From Prorocentrum cordatum (taxonomy: Eukaryota; Sar; Dinophyceae; Prorocentrales; Prorocentraceae), in NCBI GenBank assembly GCA_963575745.1, contig CAUYUJ010014173.1, positions 139,501 to 203,500 on the forward strand: a stretch of DNA of 64,000 bases, read 5' to 3'. Every line of letters begins with the position of its first letter. The first letter of the stretch is position 1. The notes beneath the pieces were generated by a model. That model searched no databases. It was given only the letters and a program-made list of their open reading frames with translations, and had not been told where the DNA came from. Positions 10,243-19,834 of the stretch are shown in pieces. The position numbers and the translations under genes were made by a program.

Positions 10243-10947
10243 CTGTTTTGGGTTCTTTTCGGAGGAGGGGGAGGAGGAGGGGGAGGAGGAGGAGGAGGAG
10301 GAGGAGGAGGAGGAGGAGGAGGAGGAGGAGGAGGAGGAGGAGGACGAGGAGGAGGAGAGGCGGAGGAGGAGGAGGCGGAGAGGAGGAGGAGGAGGAGGAG
10401 GAGGCGGAGGCGGAGGAGGAGGAGGAGGAGGAGAAGGGGAGGAGGAGGCGGAGGAGGAGGAGGAGAGGCGGAGGAGGAGGAGGCGGAGGAGGAGGAGGAG
10501 AGAGGAGGAGCAGGAGGAGGCGGAGGAGGAGGAGGAGGAGGAGGAGGAGGAGGAGGAGGAGGAGGGGGGGAGGGCATGGTGCCCATTCTTTCCGTACCCG
10601 TTTCGGGCGTGCCGCTGCACGGCCACCGCCGCCGCCGACCGGCGAGCGCGGCGAGGGCAGGGACCGCACAGGGGCTCTCCGGGCCACGCCGGGCCACGGG
10701 CCACGATGGGGGGGCCCCCACGGCCTGGGCCGCAGCGCCGGCCCCCCCAAAAAAATCGGAGCCCCATCCCATCCTCCTCCTCCTCCTCTCCTCCTCCTCC
10801 TCCCTCTCCTCCTCCTCCTCCTCCTCCTCCTCCTTCTCCTCCCTCCTCCTCCCCCTCCTCCTCCTCCTCCTCCTCCTCCTCCTCCTCCTCCTCCCCTCCT
10901 CCTCCTCCCCCTCCTCCTCCCCCTCCTCCGAAAAGAACCCAAAACAG
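10243..10947. repeat. Giant inverted repeat with GGA and TCC arms
   Basis: Outer arms CTGTTTTGGGTTCTTTTCGG (left, from 10243) and CCGAAAAGAACCCAAAACAG (right, to 10947) are perfect complements. Identity continues into the arrays, including the irregular GGGGGAGGAGG phase breaks, for about 50 bp. The arms then continue as (GGA)n to about 10565 and (TCC)n from about 10770. The ~200-bp centre holds a family C end (GCCCATTCTTTCCGTACCCG at about 10583) and GC-rich single-copy sequence. Long frames in every phase are artefacts of the arrays. Confidence 0.85.
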
Positions 10948-10992
10948 CCTGCTTCCATTTTCTGAAGGCGCCGGATCTCTGAAAGCCCCTGT

Positions 10993-11199
10993 GGACGCCC
11001 GAAATGGGTACGGAAAGAATGGGTACAGTGCCCAGCAACAAATGTTGTCCCAAACCAACAGCGGCCGCTGTTGGGCAGGCGACCTTCCGTCTCAAGTGGG
11101 CACAGGCGGCGGCGGCGCGGACAGCGAGTCCTGTTCAGAATGAACAGGAACTGCTGTTGGGCATTGTGCCCATTCTTTCCGTACCCATTTCGGACGTCC
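10993..11199. mobile_element. TIR element, family C (copy 1)
   Basis: A 207-bp element with 48-bp terminal inverted repeats, 43 of 48 matching. The left TIR starts GGACGCCCGAAATGGGTACG (10993-11040) and the right TIR ends with the complement of GGACGTCCGAAATGGGTACG (11152-11199). The interior has a perfect 20-bp palindrome CCAACAGCGGCCGCTGTTGG and a small CCTGTTC/GAACAGG stem. There is no coding capacity, so it is a MITE-like element. Confidence 0.8.
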
Positions 11200-11261
11200 A
11201 GATCCCAGGCCCAGAGTCGGGAAACGAACTCTATATATACACCGACGATTTGTCCGACCCT

Positions 11262-11455
11262 GCGCCTGAAAATTCGAACAGGAACGCGGATCCTGGCGTA
11301 TACGGGCTCCTGGTGTATACGTGTTTAGTTTTGTTCCCTTGGAAACTGGGGGGAAAAGTATACACCACACCACCCCGACGTCGTCCCCGACCCTCGAAAA
11401 GTCTTGGGATTGAAAAAACAGCCCGCCACTGGTAATGTATATGTGCCAGTTGCTT
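11262..11455 (+). repeat. Dispersed repeat, paired with 23735-23942
   Basis: Both copies carry GACCCTGCGC, CAGGAACGCGGA, CCTGGTGTATAC, GTATACACCACACCACCCC (GTGTACACC... in the other), TCGTCCCCGACCCT, GTC(T/C)TGGGATTGAA and CCGCCACTGGTAATGTA. The inner GGTGTATAC/GTATACACC is an inverted repeat of about 50-bp span. No gene is seen. Confidence 0.7.
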
Positions 11456-11507
11456 CCGACAGAGTGGTCCTTGATGCAGCGTCTTGGCTGCATGCTTACC
11501 TCGGGGA

Positions 11508-11695
11508 TGGACAGACCTCCCTTTAGTAGAACGTGGTTTAGTGAAAACGACTTCGGGCCCAAACCTGGCGGGCGCAAGCCTGGAAAATCACGGCCACGGC
11601 GCCCTCTCGAAAACCGAAAACGGACAATCCACTGATCGACGTGCCACTCTTGGGGGTTCTGCCCACCCCCGAGATTACCTCTGCACCTCTGCAGG
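11508..11695 (+). repeat. Dispersed repeat, paired with 31268-31445
   Basis: ACCTCCCTTTAGTA, a CGGCCACGGCGCCCTC/CGGCCGCGACGCCCTC word, CGAAAACCGAAAACGGACAA, ATCGACGTG and CACCCCCGA(G/A)ATTA are collinear in the two copies. From 11.7 to 12.3 kb I see only GC-rich sequence with a diverged repeat at 11915-12005. Confidence 0.6.
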
Positions 11696-11914
11696 GGGGA
11701 AGCGGGTCCCGAGGGAGACGGGTCCGGGACCCCGGGGCCTTCCCCCAGGACCGGCTCCTCCTCCCGAGCCGCCTCCTGACAACCCCGGGGGGCCCCGCGA
11801 GGGCCCAGAGAGCCCGAGAACGGCCAAAAAACCGCGGGACGCACGCTCTGCCGAACACGGGGGAAGCCACAACGCACCAGTACCGCTGCTCCCCGGACCT
11901 CTCCCGGGAACGTT

Positions 11915-12005
11915 CCGACTGGAATCTCGAGGCGAATCCGGCGGTGGCGACGAGGGCCGCCCAGGAGGTCCAGAGCGGGGAAAACGGGCGGAGGGTGGCC
12001 GTATG
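11915..12005 (+). repeat. Dispersed repeat (three copies)
   Basis: GGAATCTCGAGGCGAATCC, GGCGGTGGCGACGAGGGCCG and CCCAGGAGGTCC. See the collinear copies at 9085 and 25800. Confidence 0.6.
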
Positions 12006-12299
12006 CGTTCCGCTCCCTCCTCTGACTCCCCCTTTTCCCGAACTCTGCGCAAGGCCAGACGACACCCCGAAAACGGCGACCAAAATGGCCAGCAGCGCTT
12101 CGCTTCTGCCGACGGCCGCTGGCCGTGCTGCCCCACCGGCGCCTGCGCCGCTGGCCGCGCCGCCCCCGCCGACGGCGCCCGCGCCCGAGGCGCCGCCCGC
12201 CATGCAGCTGAGGCTCCTCGCCCCAGACGGGGGAGCGCTCGACAAGTACCCGTCGGTCGGAAGAGGTGGGTACCCTTGAAGAGACCCTGGGACACACAA

Positions 12300-12425
12300 G
12301 TAAATAGACACGAGTAAGAGGATTCCCCATATTTTGGAATATGTTCTAGGTTTTCGTCTCCCCCCCCACTTCCCATATTTTCCCATACTTCGACGATGAA
12401 TTGTGTCTGTGTGTTTTTGTCCCCT
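12300..12425 (+). repeat. Dispersed repeat H
   Basis: The third collinear copy: GGATTCCCCATATTTTGG, CCCCCACTTCCCATATTTTC and TTGTGTCTGTGTGTTTTTG. Confidence 0.6.
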
Positions 12426-12555
12426 CCTAAACCCTGAGATCCTGGGGTTGAATTGTTTTTCGCTGCGGGCGGTTTCGACCCGGTTCTGGCCCCGGGACCC
12501 TCGCCCAGCTCGGAAAATGAGGCAGGCCCCGGTCGTCGTTTTTATGTTACGATGC

Positions 12556-13180
12556 TGCCGGTGTTTCGCGACGTCGGGTCTCAAGGTAGAGACCTGAAGT
12601 AGGAAGGCGATAATGGGGGGGCGATGAATGGGGGGGAGAGAAGGGTGCCCTTCTCGGGTCCCAGAAGCCCGCTTCTGGGTCCTACAGTGCCCGTCTACAG
12701 ACCTTAAGGGCCCCTTCTCTGCAGCCCTCGCTGCCCCTGCATATGTCCCCCCCATTCTGCATGTGTTCTCAGGGTGGAGACCTGACGTAGGCAGGCGACA
12801 AGTGAGGGGGGGCCACGAATGGGGGGGGAGAAGGGTGCCCTTCCCAGGCCCCAGATGCCCCTTCTGGGCCCTGAAGGGCAACCTTGAGGACCATAAAGGG
12901 CCCCTCCTCCGCAGCCCTCATTGCCCCTGCATTTGCCCCCCCCCCCCCCCCCCCCCATTCTGCATTTGTTTTTTCGCGGCGCGAGGTCTCAAGGTAGAAA
13001 CCTGAAGTAGTAGGAAGGCGACACACGAGGGGGGCCATGAATGGGGGGGAGGAGGGCGCCCTGCTCAGGCCCCAGACCTTCTGAGCCCTGGAGATAACCT
13101 CTAAGGACCACAAATGGCCTCTTCTCTGTAGCCCTCGCTGCCCCTGCATTTGTCGCCCCCCCCGCCCCCGCCCCCATGTT
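12556..13180 (+). repeat. Family F tandem unit, cluster 1 (three copies)
   Basis: Units of about 190-220 bp start at the hairpin GGTCTCAAGGTAGAGACC (near 12580, 12767 and 12988, the later ones diverged). They continue with GAAGTAGGAAGGCGA, a G-run with ATGAATGGGGG, a second hairpin around CCCAGAAGCCC..TTCTGGG, then GGACCATAAAGGGCCCC and CTGCAGCCCTCGCTGCCCCT. The unit ends in a C-run of variable length. No reading frame is conserved between copies. Confidence 0.85.
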
Positions 13181-13182
13181 GC

Positions 13183-13189
13183 ATGTGTG

Positions 13190-13252
<63 letters not shown>

Positions 13253-14318
13253 GTGTCTGTCTGTCTGTTCTGTCTGTCTGTCTGTCTGTTGTCTGTCTGT
13301 CTGTCTGTGTGTCCTGTATGGGTCCTGTGGTGTGTGTTCTGTGTGTCTGTGTGTGTCTGGTGTGTCTGTGTGTCTGTGTGTCTGTGTGTCTGTGTTCCTG
13401 TGTGTCTGTGTGTCTGTGTGTCTGTGTGTCTGTGTGTCTGTGTGTCTGTGTGTCTGTGTGTCTGTGTGTCTGTGTGTCTGTGTGTCTGTCTCTCTGTCTG
13501 TCTGTGTGTCTGTGTGTCTGTGTGTCTGTGTGTCTGTGTGTCTGTGTGTCTGTGTGTTCTGTGTGTTCTGTGTGTTCTGTGTGTTCTGTGTGTTCTGTGT
13601 GTTCTGTGTGTTCTGTGTGTTCTGTGTGTTCTGTGTGTTCTGCGTGTTCTGCGTGTTCTGCGTGTTCTGCGTGTTCTGCGTGTTCTGCGTGTTCTGCGTG
13701 TTCTGCGTGTTCTGCGTGTTCTGCGTGTTCTGCGTGTTCTGCGTGTTCTGCGTGTCCTGCGTGTCCTGCGTGTCCTGCGTGTCCTGCGTGTCCTGCGTGT
13801 CCTGCGTGTCCTGCGTGTCCTGCGTGTCCTGCGTGTCTGCGTGGCTGCGTGTCTGCGTGTCTGCGTGCCTGCGTGCCTGCGTGCCTGCGTGTCTGCGTGT
13901 CTGCGTGTCTGCGTGTCTGCGTGTCTGCGTGTCTGCGTGTCTGCGTGTCTGCGTGTCTGCGTGTGCGTGTCTGCGTGTCTGCGTGTCTGCGTGTCTGCGT
14001 GTCTGCGTGTCTGCGTGTCTGCGTGTCTGCGTGTCTGCGTGTCTGCGTGTCTGCGTGTCTGCGTGTCCGCGTGTCTGCGTGTCTCTGTGTCTCTGTGTCT
14101 CTGTGTCTCTGTGTCTCTGTGTCTCTGTGTCTATGTGTCTCTGTGTCCCTGTGTCTCTGTGTCTCTGTGTCTCTGTGTCTCTGTGTCTCTGTGTCTCTGT
14201 GTCTCTGTGTCTCTGTGTCTCTGTGTCTCTGTGTCTCTGTGACTCTGTGTCTCTGTGTCTCTGTGTCTCTGTGTCTCTGTGTCTCTGTGTCTCTGTGTCT
14301 CTGTGTCTCTGTGTCTCT
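13183..14318 (+). repeat. Succession of CTGT-derived satellites
   Basis: Homogeneous blocks follow each other. CTGT tetramers run to about 13300. GTGTCTGT octamers run to about 13550. GTGTTCTGT nonamers run to about 13640. GTGTTCTGC runs to about 13750, GTGTCCTGC to about 13830, GTGTCTGC to about 14070 and GTGTCTCT to 14318. Most steps differ by one substitution or one inserted base. Cys/Val/Ser frames are artefacts. The array sits in the junction between two family F units. Confidence 0.95.
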
Positions 14319-14418
14319 NNNNNNNNNNNNNNNNNNNNNNNNNNNNNNNNNNNNNNNNNNNNNNNNNNNNNNNNNNNNNNNNNNNNNNNNNNNNNNNNNN
14401 NNNNNNNNNNNNNNNNNN
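14319..14418. other. Assembly gap (100 N)
   Basis: Exactly 100 N, the usual placeholder for a scaffold gap of unknown length. It falls inside the CTGT-derived satellite, which changes from GTGTCTCT on the left to GTGC on the right, so the array is probably longer than shown. Confidence 0.98.
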
Positions 14419-14428
14419 TGTGTGTGTG

Positions 14429-14496
<68 letters not shown>

Positions 14497-14522
14497 TGTG
14501 CGTGTGTGTGTGTGCGTGTGTT
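14419..14522 (+). repeat. GTGC/GT microsatellite
   Basis: TGTG followed by about 18 GTGC tetramers and a short GTGT tail. It leads straight into the next family F unit. Confidence 0.95.
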
Positions 14523-14529
14523 TTACAAG

Positions 14530-15145
14530 TGTTTCCGCGGCGTCGGGTCTCGAGGTAGAGACCTGAAGCACGAAGGCGACGAACGAGGGGGGGCCATGAA
14601 TGGGGGGGGGAGGGGTGCCCTTCTCAGGCCCCAGAAACCTCCTTCTGTGCCCTAAAGGGCACCTCGAAGGACCATAAAGGGCCCCGTCTCTGCAGCCCTC
14701 GCTGTCCCTGCATTTATCGCCCCCCCTCTCAGTTTGCAAGTGATTTCTCGCGGCGTCGGGTCCCAAGGTGGAGACCTGAAGTGGGAAGGCGACAAATGAG
14801 GGGGGGGGCATGAATGGGGGGGAGAAGGGTGCCCTTCTCAGGCCCCAGAAGCCCCCTTCTGGGCCCTAAAGGGCACCTCGAATGACCATAAAGGGACCCT
14901 TCTCTGCAGCCCTCGCCGCCCCTGCATTTGCCACCCCCCCCCCTCCCCCCGTCAGTTTGCACTGTTTTCTCGCAGCCTTGGGTCTCAAGGTGGAAACCTG
15001 AAGTAGGAAGGCGACACACGAGGGGGGGCGTGAATGGGGGGGGGAGAAATGCGCCCTTCTCAGGCCCCAGAAACCCCCCTCTGGGCCCTAAAGGGCACCT
15101 CGAAGGACCAGACAAGGGCCCCGTCTCTGCAGCCCTCGCTGCCCT

Positions 15146-15232
<87 letters not shown>

Positions 15233-15460
15233 ATGCAGGTGCCTTGTCTGTTTCGCAACGTCGGGTCTCCAGGTACAGACCCGAAGTAGGAGGGCGATAA
15301 ATGAGGGGGGGCATGAGTGGGGGGAGAGAGGGGCGCCCCTCCCAGGCCCGAGAAGCCCCCTTCTGTGCCCTACAGGGCCCCTCGAAGGACCACAAACGCC
15401 CCATTATCCGCAGCCCTCGCCGCCCCTGCATTTGTCGCTCCCCCCCTCCTTTATGTTGAA
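14530..15460 (+). repeat. Family F tandem unit, cluster 2 (four copies)
   Basis: The entry hairpin occurs near 14549, 14761, 14983 and 15268 in slightly diverged forms. The clearest long hairpin is 14828-14877. GGTGCCCTT pairs with AAGGGCACC, and inside it GGCCCCAGAAG pairs with CTTCTGGGCCC around a CCCC loop. The third junction is filled by a CA array at 15148-15230. Confidence 0.85.
15148..15230 (+). repeat. (CA)n with CG interruptions
   Basis: An almost pure CA run between the CAGCCCTCGCTGCCCTC end of one family F unit and the CAACGTCGGGTCTCC start of the next. Confidence 0.95.
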
Positions 15461-15465
15461 CTTGT

Positions 15466-15792
15466 TTTTCACCCATATCCAAAGGATGGGGTTCTTGTTA
15501 TTCTCCGACCGCGAAGGACCACCCATACCACCTCCTCCCCCTCTGCTCTAGACGGCGATGGTGAGTGTCATGATGATGACGATGCTTTTGAATATGATGG
15601 TGCTGATGAATGATGGATGGGTATGATGATGATGATGATGATGATCATGATGATGATGATGCTGATGATGATGATGATGATGGCGATGGCGATGACGATG
15701 AGCAGATGATGAGGATGGCTCCAGCTTATTTCCCATATCCAAAAGATGGGGTTCTTGTTATTCTCCGACCGCGCCGGGCCACCCATATCATG
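15466..15792 (+). repeat. 60-bp direct repeat flanking a GAT array
   Basis: CCCATATCCAAA(G/A)GATGGGG, TTCTTGTTATTCTCCGACCG and ACCACCCATA(C/T)CA occur at about 15470-15530 and again at about 15733-15790. Between them is a GAT-rich array (about 15560-15715). The duplication could be the edge of a tandem unit whose interior expanded. Confidence 0.8.
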
Positions 15793-15804
15793 TGGTATGG
15801 TGAG

Positions 15805-15911
15805 AGCATGATGTGAGTATGATGGTGATGGTGAATGATGGATAATTATGCTGATGATAATGATACTGATGATGATGATGCTGATGATGATGATGGTGAT
15901 GATGATGCTGC

Positions 15912-15947
<36 letters not shown>

Positions 15948-15975
15948 CGATGACGATGACAACGATGAGCAGATG
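15805..15975 (+). repeat. (GAT)n microsatellite
   Basis: GAT/GCT triplets, purest at about 15875-15970. Confidence 0.9.
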
Positions 15976-15981
15976 GTGAGG

Positions 15982-16312
15982 ATGTCTCGAGCGGCTTGCT
16001 GGTTTTAGCACTCCTAAGGGGAGGCGCCAGGGGTATCACACGGCCTCCGTTAGCGCCAGAATGGTGGGAATGTCTCGAGCGGTTTGCCTGTGTTGGCCCC
16101 CAACATCCTCCACTTTCTGAACAGATTTTGGTGGTGTCTCGTGCGAGGCGCCTCCTAAGGGGGGGCCGCCAGAGGTATCTCACCTGCCTCCGTTCGCGCC
16201 CAAATGGCGGGGATGTCTCAAGCGGATTGCCTGTTTTGGTCCCCAACATCCTCCGCTTTCGGAGCAGATTTGGAGGATGTCTCGATCGGCTTGCCTGTTT
16301 TGGTGGCCAGAC
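15982..16312 (+). repeat. Complex tandem repeat (GGATGTCTCGAGCGG unit)
   Basis: GATGTCTCGA(G/T)CGG(C/T)TTGC words occur at about 15984, 16070, 16210 and 16275. Longer shared stretches are CTCCTAAGGGG..GGCGCCAGGGGTATC, GCCTCCGTT(A/C)GCGCC and CCCCAACATCCTCC(A/G)CTTTC. The units are unequal (about 65-140 bp). Confidence 0.75.
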
Positions 16313-16327
16313 TCGTGGGCACATTTC

Positions 16328-16602
16328 TCCCCAGGATGCCACAGGAGGCTCCAGCAGGCTTCAGGAGGCCCCAGGAGGCCACATGAGGTCCCAGGAGGCA
16401 TCAGGAGGCCACAGGAAGATTCAGGAGGCCACAGGATGTCCCAAGAGGCTCCAGGAGGCTCCAGGAAGCTCCAGGAGGCCTCAGGGAGCCACAGGAGGCC
16501 ACAGGAGGCCACAGAAAGCGCCAGGAGGCCCAGGCAACAGGAGGCCCCGAGAGGCCCCAGGAGCAGGAGGCCTCAGAAGGCAACAGGAGCGGCTTCAATC
16601 AC
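16328..16602 (+). repeat. CAGGAGGCC minisatellite
   Basis: Degenerate 9-15-bp words of the type CCACAGGAGGC and TCCAGGAGGC are repeated about 20 times. A shorter run of the same words occurs at 16877-16950 and a related one at 51285-51420. Confidence 0.8.
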
Positions 16603-16620
16603 ATGTGTTTCACGCATGAT

Positions 16621-16875
16621 CCTATAGATTGGGCCTCACCTGGAGCATGAATCCTTGAAGTTATACGTATGTTTCTATATAGTGTCCTTCTCCCGTGTCT
16701 GCAATCCTAACTGTGATACGTCTGTTCCTATAGATTGGGCCTCCCCAAGGGCACGAGTCCTTGGTGTTTTACGTGTGCTCCTATAGTCTGCCCTGCTCCT
16801 TCGGCTCCAATCCGCAATGTTTTATGTACTTCTGTTCCTATAGATCGGGCTTCTCCTGGGGCACGATTCCTCCAT
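16621..16875 (+). repeat. 106-110-bp tandem repeat, about 2.3 copies
   Basis: CCTATAGAT(T/C)GGGC starts at 16621, 16727 and 16837. Between the starts, GGGCACGA(G/A)TCCTTG, TTTACGTGTG, CCTATAGT, TCCAATCC and TACGTCTGTT are collinear. From 16.95 to 17.1 kb nothing is recognised. Confidence 0.75.
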
Positions 16876-17109
16876 AGGAGGTCCCAGGAGGCTCCAGGAG
16901 GCCTCAGGAGACCACTCGAAGCCCCAGGAGGCCCCAAGCTCCTGCGCAGAGACGCGCTTGTACTACCGAGACTCATTCACGCTCCAATACGTTCGAAATT
17001 AGTTTCATGACCAGACCGTCACAACTCAAACCCGCTTACATTCGAAAACTCTTGCGCATATACTCTCACGGCGACAGGCCCATGCGAATAGGTGCACATA
17101 TGGGGAGCT

Positions 17110-17692
17110 CCACGCAACGAATACTTTCTCGAAACGTCGGGCCTCAAGGTAGAGACCTGAAGTCGGAAGGCGACAAATGAGAGGGGGCGTGAATGGGGGC
17201 GGGAGAAGGGTGCCCTCCTCAAGTCCCAAATGCCTCCTTCTGGGCCCTAAAAGGCCCCTTCTCTGCAGCCCTCGCTGCCCCTGCATTTGACCCCCCCCCA
17301 TCCGCAAACCACCACCACCATTATGCAATGTGTCTTCGCAGCGCCGGGTCTCAAGGTAGAGACCTGGAGTAGGAAGGCGACAAACGAAGGGGTTGCATGA
17401 ATGGGGCGGGGGGGAGGGGGGGAGGGGCGCCCTTCTCAGGACCCAGAAGCCCCCTTCTGGGCCCTAAAGGGCACCTCTAAGGACCATAGAGGGCCCCTCC
17501 TCTGCAGCCCTCGCTGCCCCTGCATCCCCCCCCCCGTGCATCCCCCCCCCATCCCCCCCATCCCCCATTATGTGTTTGTTGTTTTGCAGCGTCCCCTCTG
17601 AGCCCTAAATGGCACCTCTGAGGACCAGAAATGGCACCCTTCGCTGCAGTCCTTGCCGCCCCTGCATTCGCAGCCACCCTCCCCTCCCCCCC

Positions 17693-17770
<78 letters not shown>

Positions 17771-18315
17771 TACACCATTATGCATTCTTTCTCGCAACGT
17801 CGGGTCTCAAGGTAGAGACCTGAAGTCGGAAGGCTGCAAATGAGGGGGGGCGCCATGAATGGGGGAGAAAGGTGACCTTCTCAGGCCCCAGAAGCCCACT
17901 TCTGGGCCCTGGGGGGCACCTCTAAAGACAATGAAGGGACCCTTCCTTCTCCCCTGCCCTCGCTGCCCCTGCATTTGCCTCCCCCCCCCCTATCCCCCCA
18001 GTTTGCACTTGTTTTTGTTCCCCCCGCAGCGTCGGGTCTCAAGGTAGAGACCTGAAGTAGGAAGTCGACAAATGAAGGGGGGGCCATGAATGGGGGGGGG
18101 AAGGGTGCCCTTCTCAGGACCCAGAAGCCCCCTTCTGGGCCCCAAAGGGCACCTCTAAGGACCATAAAGTGCCCCTTCCCTGCAGCCCTCGCTACCCCTG
18201 TTCCTGTCGCCCCCCCCCCTCCCCCCCTTTCCCCAATCAGTTTGCAATTGTGTCGCAGCGTCGGGTCTCAAGGTAGAGACCTGAAGCCTGAAGGCGACAA
18301 ATAAGGGCGGGCATT
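17110..18315 (+). repeat. Family F tandem unit, cluster 3 (five or more copies)
   Basis: The entry hairpin GGTCTCAAGGTAGAGACC is perfect at about 17350, 17805, 18037 and 18266 and near-perfect at 17140. Spacing is 210-232 bp where undisturbed. A partial unit at 17585-17690 lacks the entry hairpin. The CA/TA array at 17696-17768 sits in a unit junction. Confidence 0.9.
17696..17768 (+). repeat. (CA)n(TA)n compound microsatellite
   Basis: CA runs to about 17722, followed by ATATACATATAC and a pure TA run to about 17767, between two family F units. Confidence 0.95.
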
Positions 18316-18409
18316 AATCTCTGTTCACTGCTCGCGCAAACATCCCACCCACCCACCCGCATCTTGGTTTGCAAAATCTCTTAAGACCGTGACGGTGGGT
18401 ACCAAATGG

Positions 18410-18523
18410 CACTTGGCAACGACAGCGACGCCGACGACGACAGCGACAACGACGCCGACGACGCCGCCGACAACGACTACGACGACACCGACGACGTCTC
18501 CAACGACTTCGACAACGCCGACA

Positions 18524-18573
<50 letters not shown>

Positions 18574-18933
18574 ACCGACGACGACGACGACGCCGACGCC
18601 GACGCCGACGACGACGACGTGGACGACGACGATGACAACGACGATGACGATGACGACGCCGACGACGACGACAACGACGACACCGACGACGACGACGACG
18701 TCAACGACGCCGACGACGACGACGAAGACGACGATGACGCCGACGCCGACGACGACGAAGACGACGACGACGTCGCGACAACGAACGACGACAACGGGAG
18801 GAGGGAGGACGACGGCGACAACGACGACAACGACGAGAGAGGAGGGAGGACGGCGACGACGCGAACGACGAAGAAGGAGCAATGACGGCGACGCCGACGA
18901 CGGCAACGACGAGGGAGGAGGGAAGACGACGAC

Positions 18934-18971
<38 letters not shown>

Positions 18972-19200
18972 CGACGAAATAGGAGGGACGACGACGAGAC
19001 GCCGACGACGGACGACGACGACGACGAGGGAGGAGGAGGAAGGACGACCACGGCGACAACGACGACGGAAACGACCACGACGCCAAAGACGACGACGACG
19101 GCGAACACGAGGAAAGACAAAGGACGACGTAGGCGACGACGACGACGACGACGACGACGCGGAAGGAGGGAAGACGGCGACGACGACGACGACGCAAGAG
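18410..19200 (+). repeat. (GAC)n array
   Basis: About 800 bp of GAC/GAA/GCC triplets, purest at 18520-18570, becoming G-rich (GGAGGGAGGAC) after 18790. Asp-rich, Thr-rich and Arg-rich plus frames and Val/Ser-rich minus frames are artefacts. Confidence 0.95.
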
Positions 19201-19204
19201 CGCG

Positions 19205-19672
19205 CGCGCACGCTTTTGTTGAACATCCGTGTTGCGGAACCTTGTGTTGTTGTAGGTTGTTTGGACACACGATTTTAAAATCTGTCCGAAACCGATGGGG
19301 TTTGAAGGATTTCGGCATACGTGCGCGACGACGCGCGCGTCTGCACTTCGTCCCATTTTTTGCATGGGATTCTCGCGACGGCACACGCGCAAGGGCGTTC
19401 GACAGATTTCGACATGCGCGCGCGCAGCCCGTTTGGTAGCATGTTGTGAAAATATTGGAAGACCGACGGTTTCCTTAAGATTTCGCAGGAGCTCGCGCGT
19501 AAGCTTGTTTAGCAAATCAGTGTTGCGAAACCCTGTGTTGTTGTATGTGTTTTGGAAACTCGATTGCGAAACCCTTCCGACACCGAAGGTTTTGAAGGAT
19601 TTCGGCATGCGCGCGCGACGACGCGCGCGCGTGTGCACTTCGTCCCATTTGTTGCAAGGGATTCGTGAAAAA
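19205..19672 (+). repeat. ~291-bp tandem repeat, two copies
   Basis: 19222-19374 and 19513-19666 share GTGTTGCG(G/A)AACC(T/C)TGTGTTG, TTTGAAGGATTTCGGCAT, GCGCGACGACGCGCGCG and GCACTTCGTCCCATTT..TTGCA. The two copies are in direct orientation with about 140 bp of related but scrambled sequence between them. GC is lower than in the neighbours. It is not similar to family F and lies between clusters 3 and 4. Confidence 0.75.
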
Positions 19673-19834
19673 GTGCTATGTTAGAACACACCATGTCACC
19701 GCATAGTGTTTTTTACCAGTGAACCTCAGGGGGGGGATACCAGTTGGCCTGGGACTTTGTGATTTCATATTTAGGTTGGACATGTGGTCGGAATCATATG
19801 TGATTCACATACCCGAAAGGGGTAGCGATAACGC

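Noticed and set aside
13150-14655. Cys/Val/Ser-rich 350-500-codon frames as cysteine-rich proteins
   Set aside because: They are direct translations of CTGT-derived satellites and run through the N gap.
17026-17328. Protein-coding potential of family F units (LQVSTLRP-like peptides on the minus strand)
   Set aside because: The peptide occurs in different phases and lengths between units with stops. Sequence conservation is at the DNA hairpin and not at codon level.
18325-19638. A 437-codon minus frame rich in Val and Ser
   Set aside because: It follows from the GAC array. The ends are in the 291-bp repeat and have no recognised domain.
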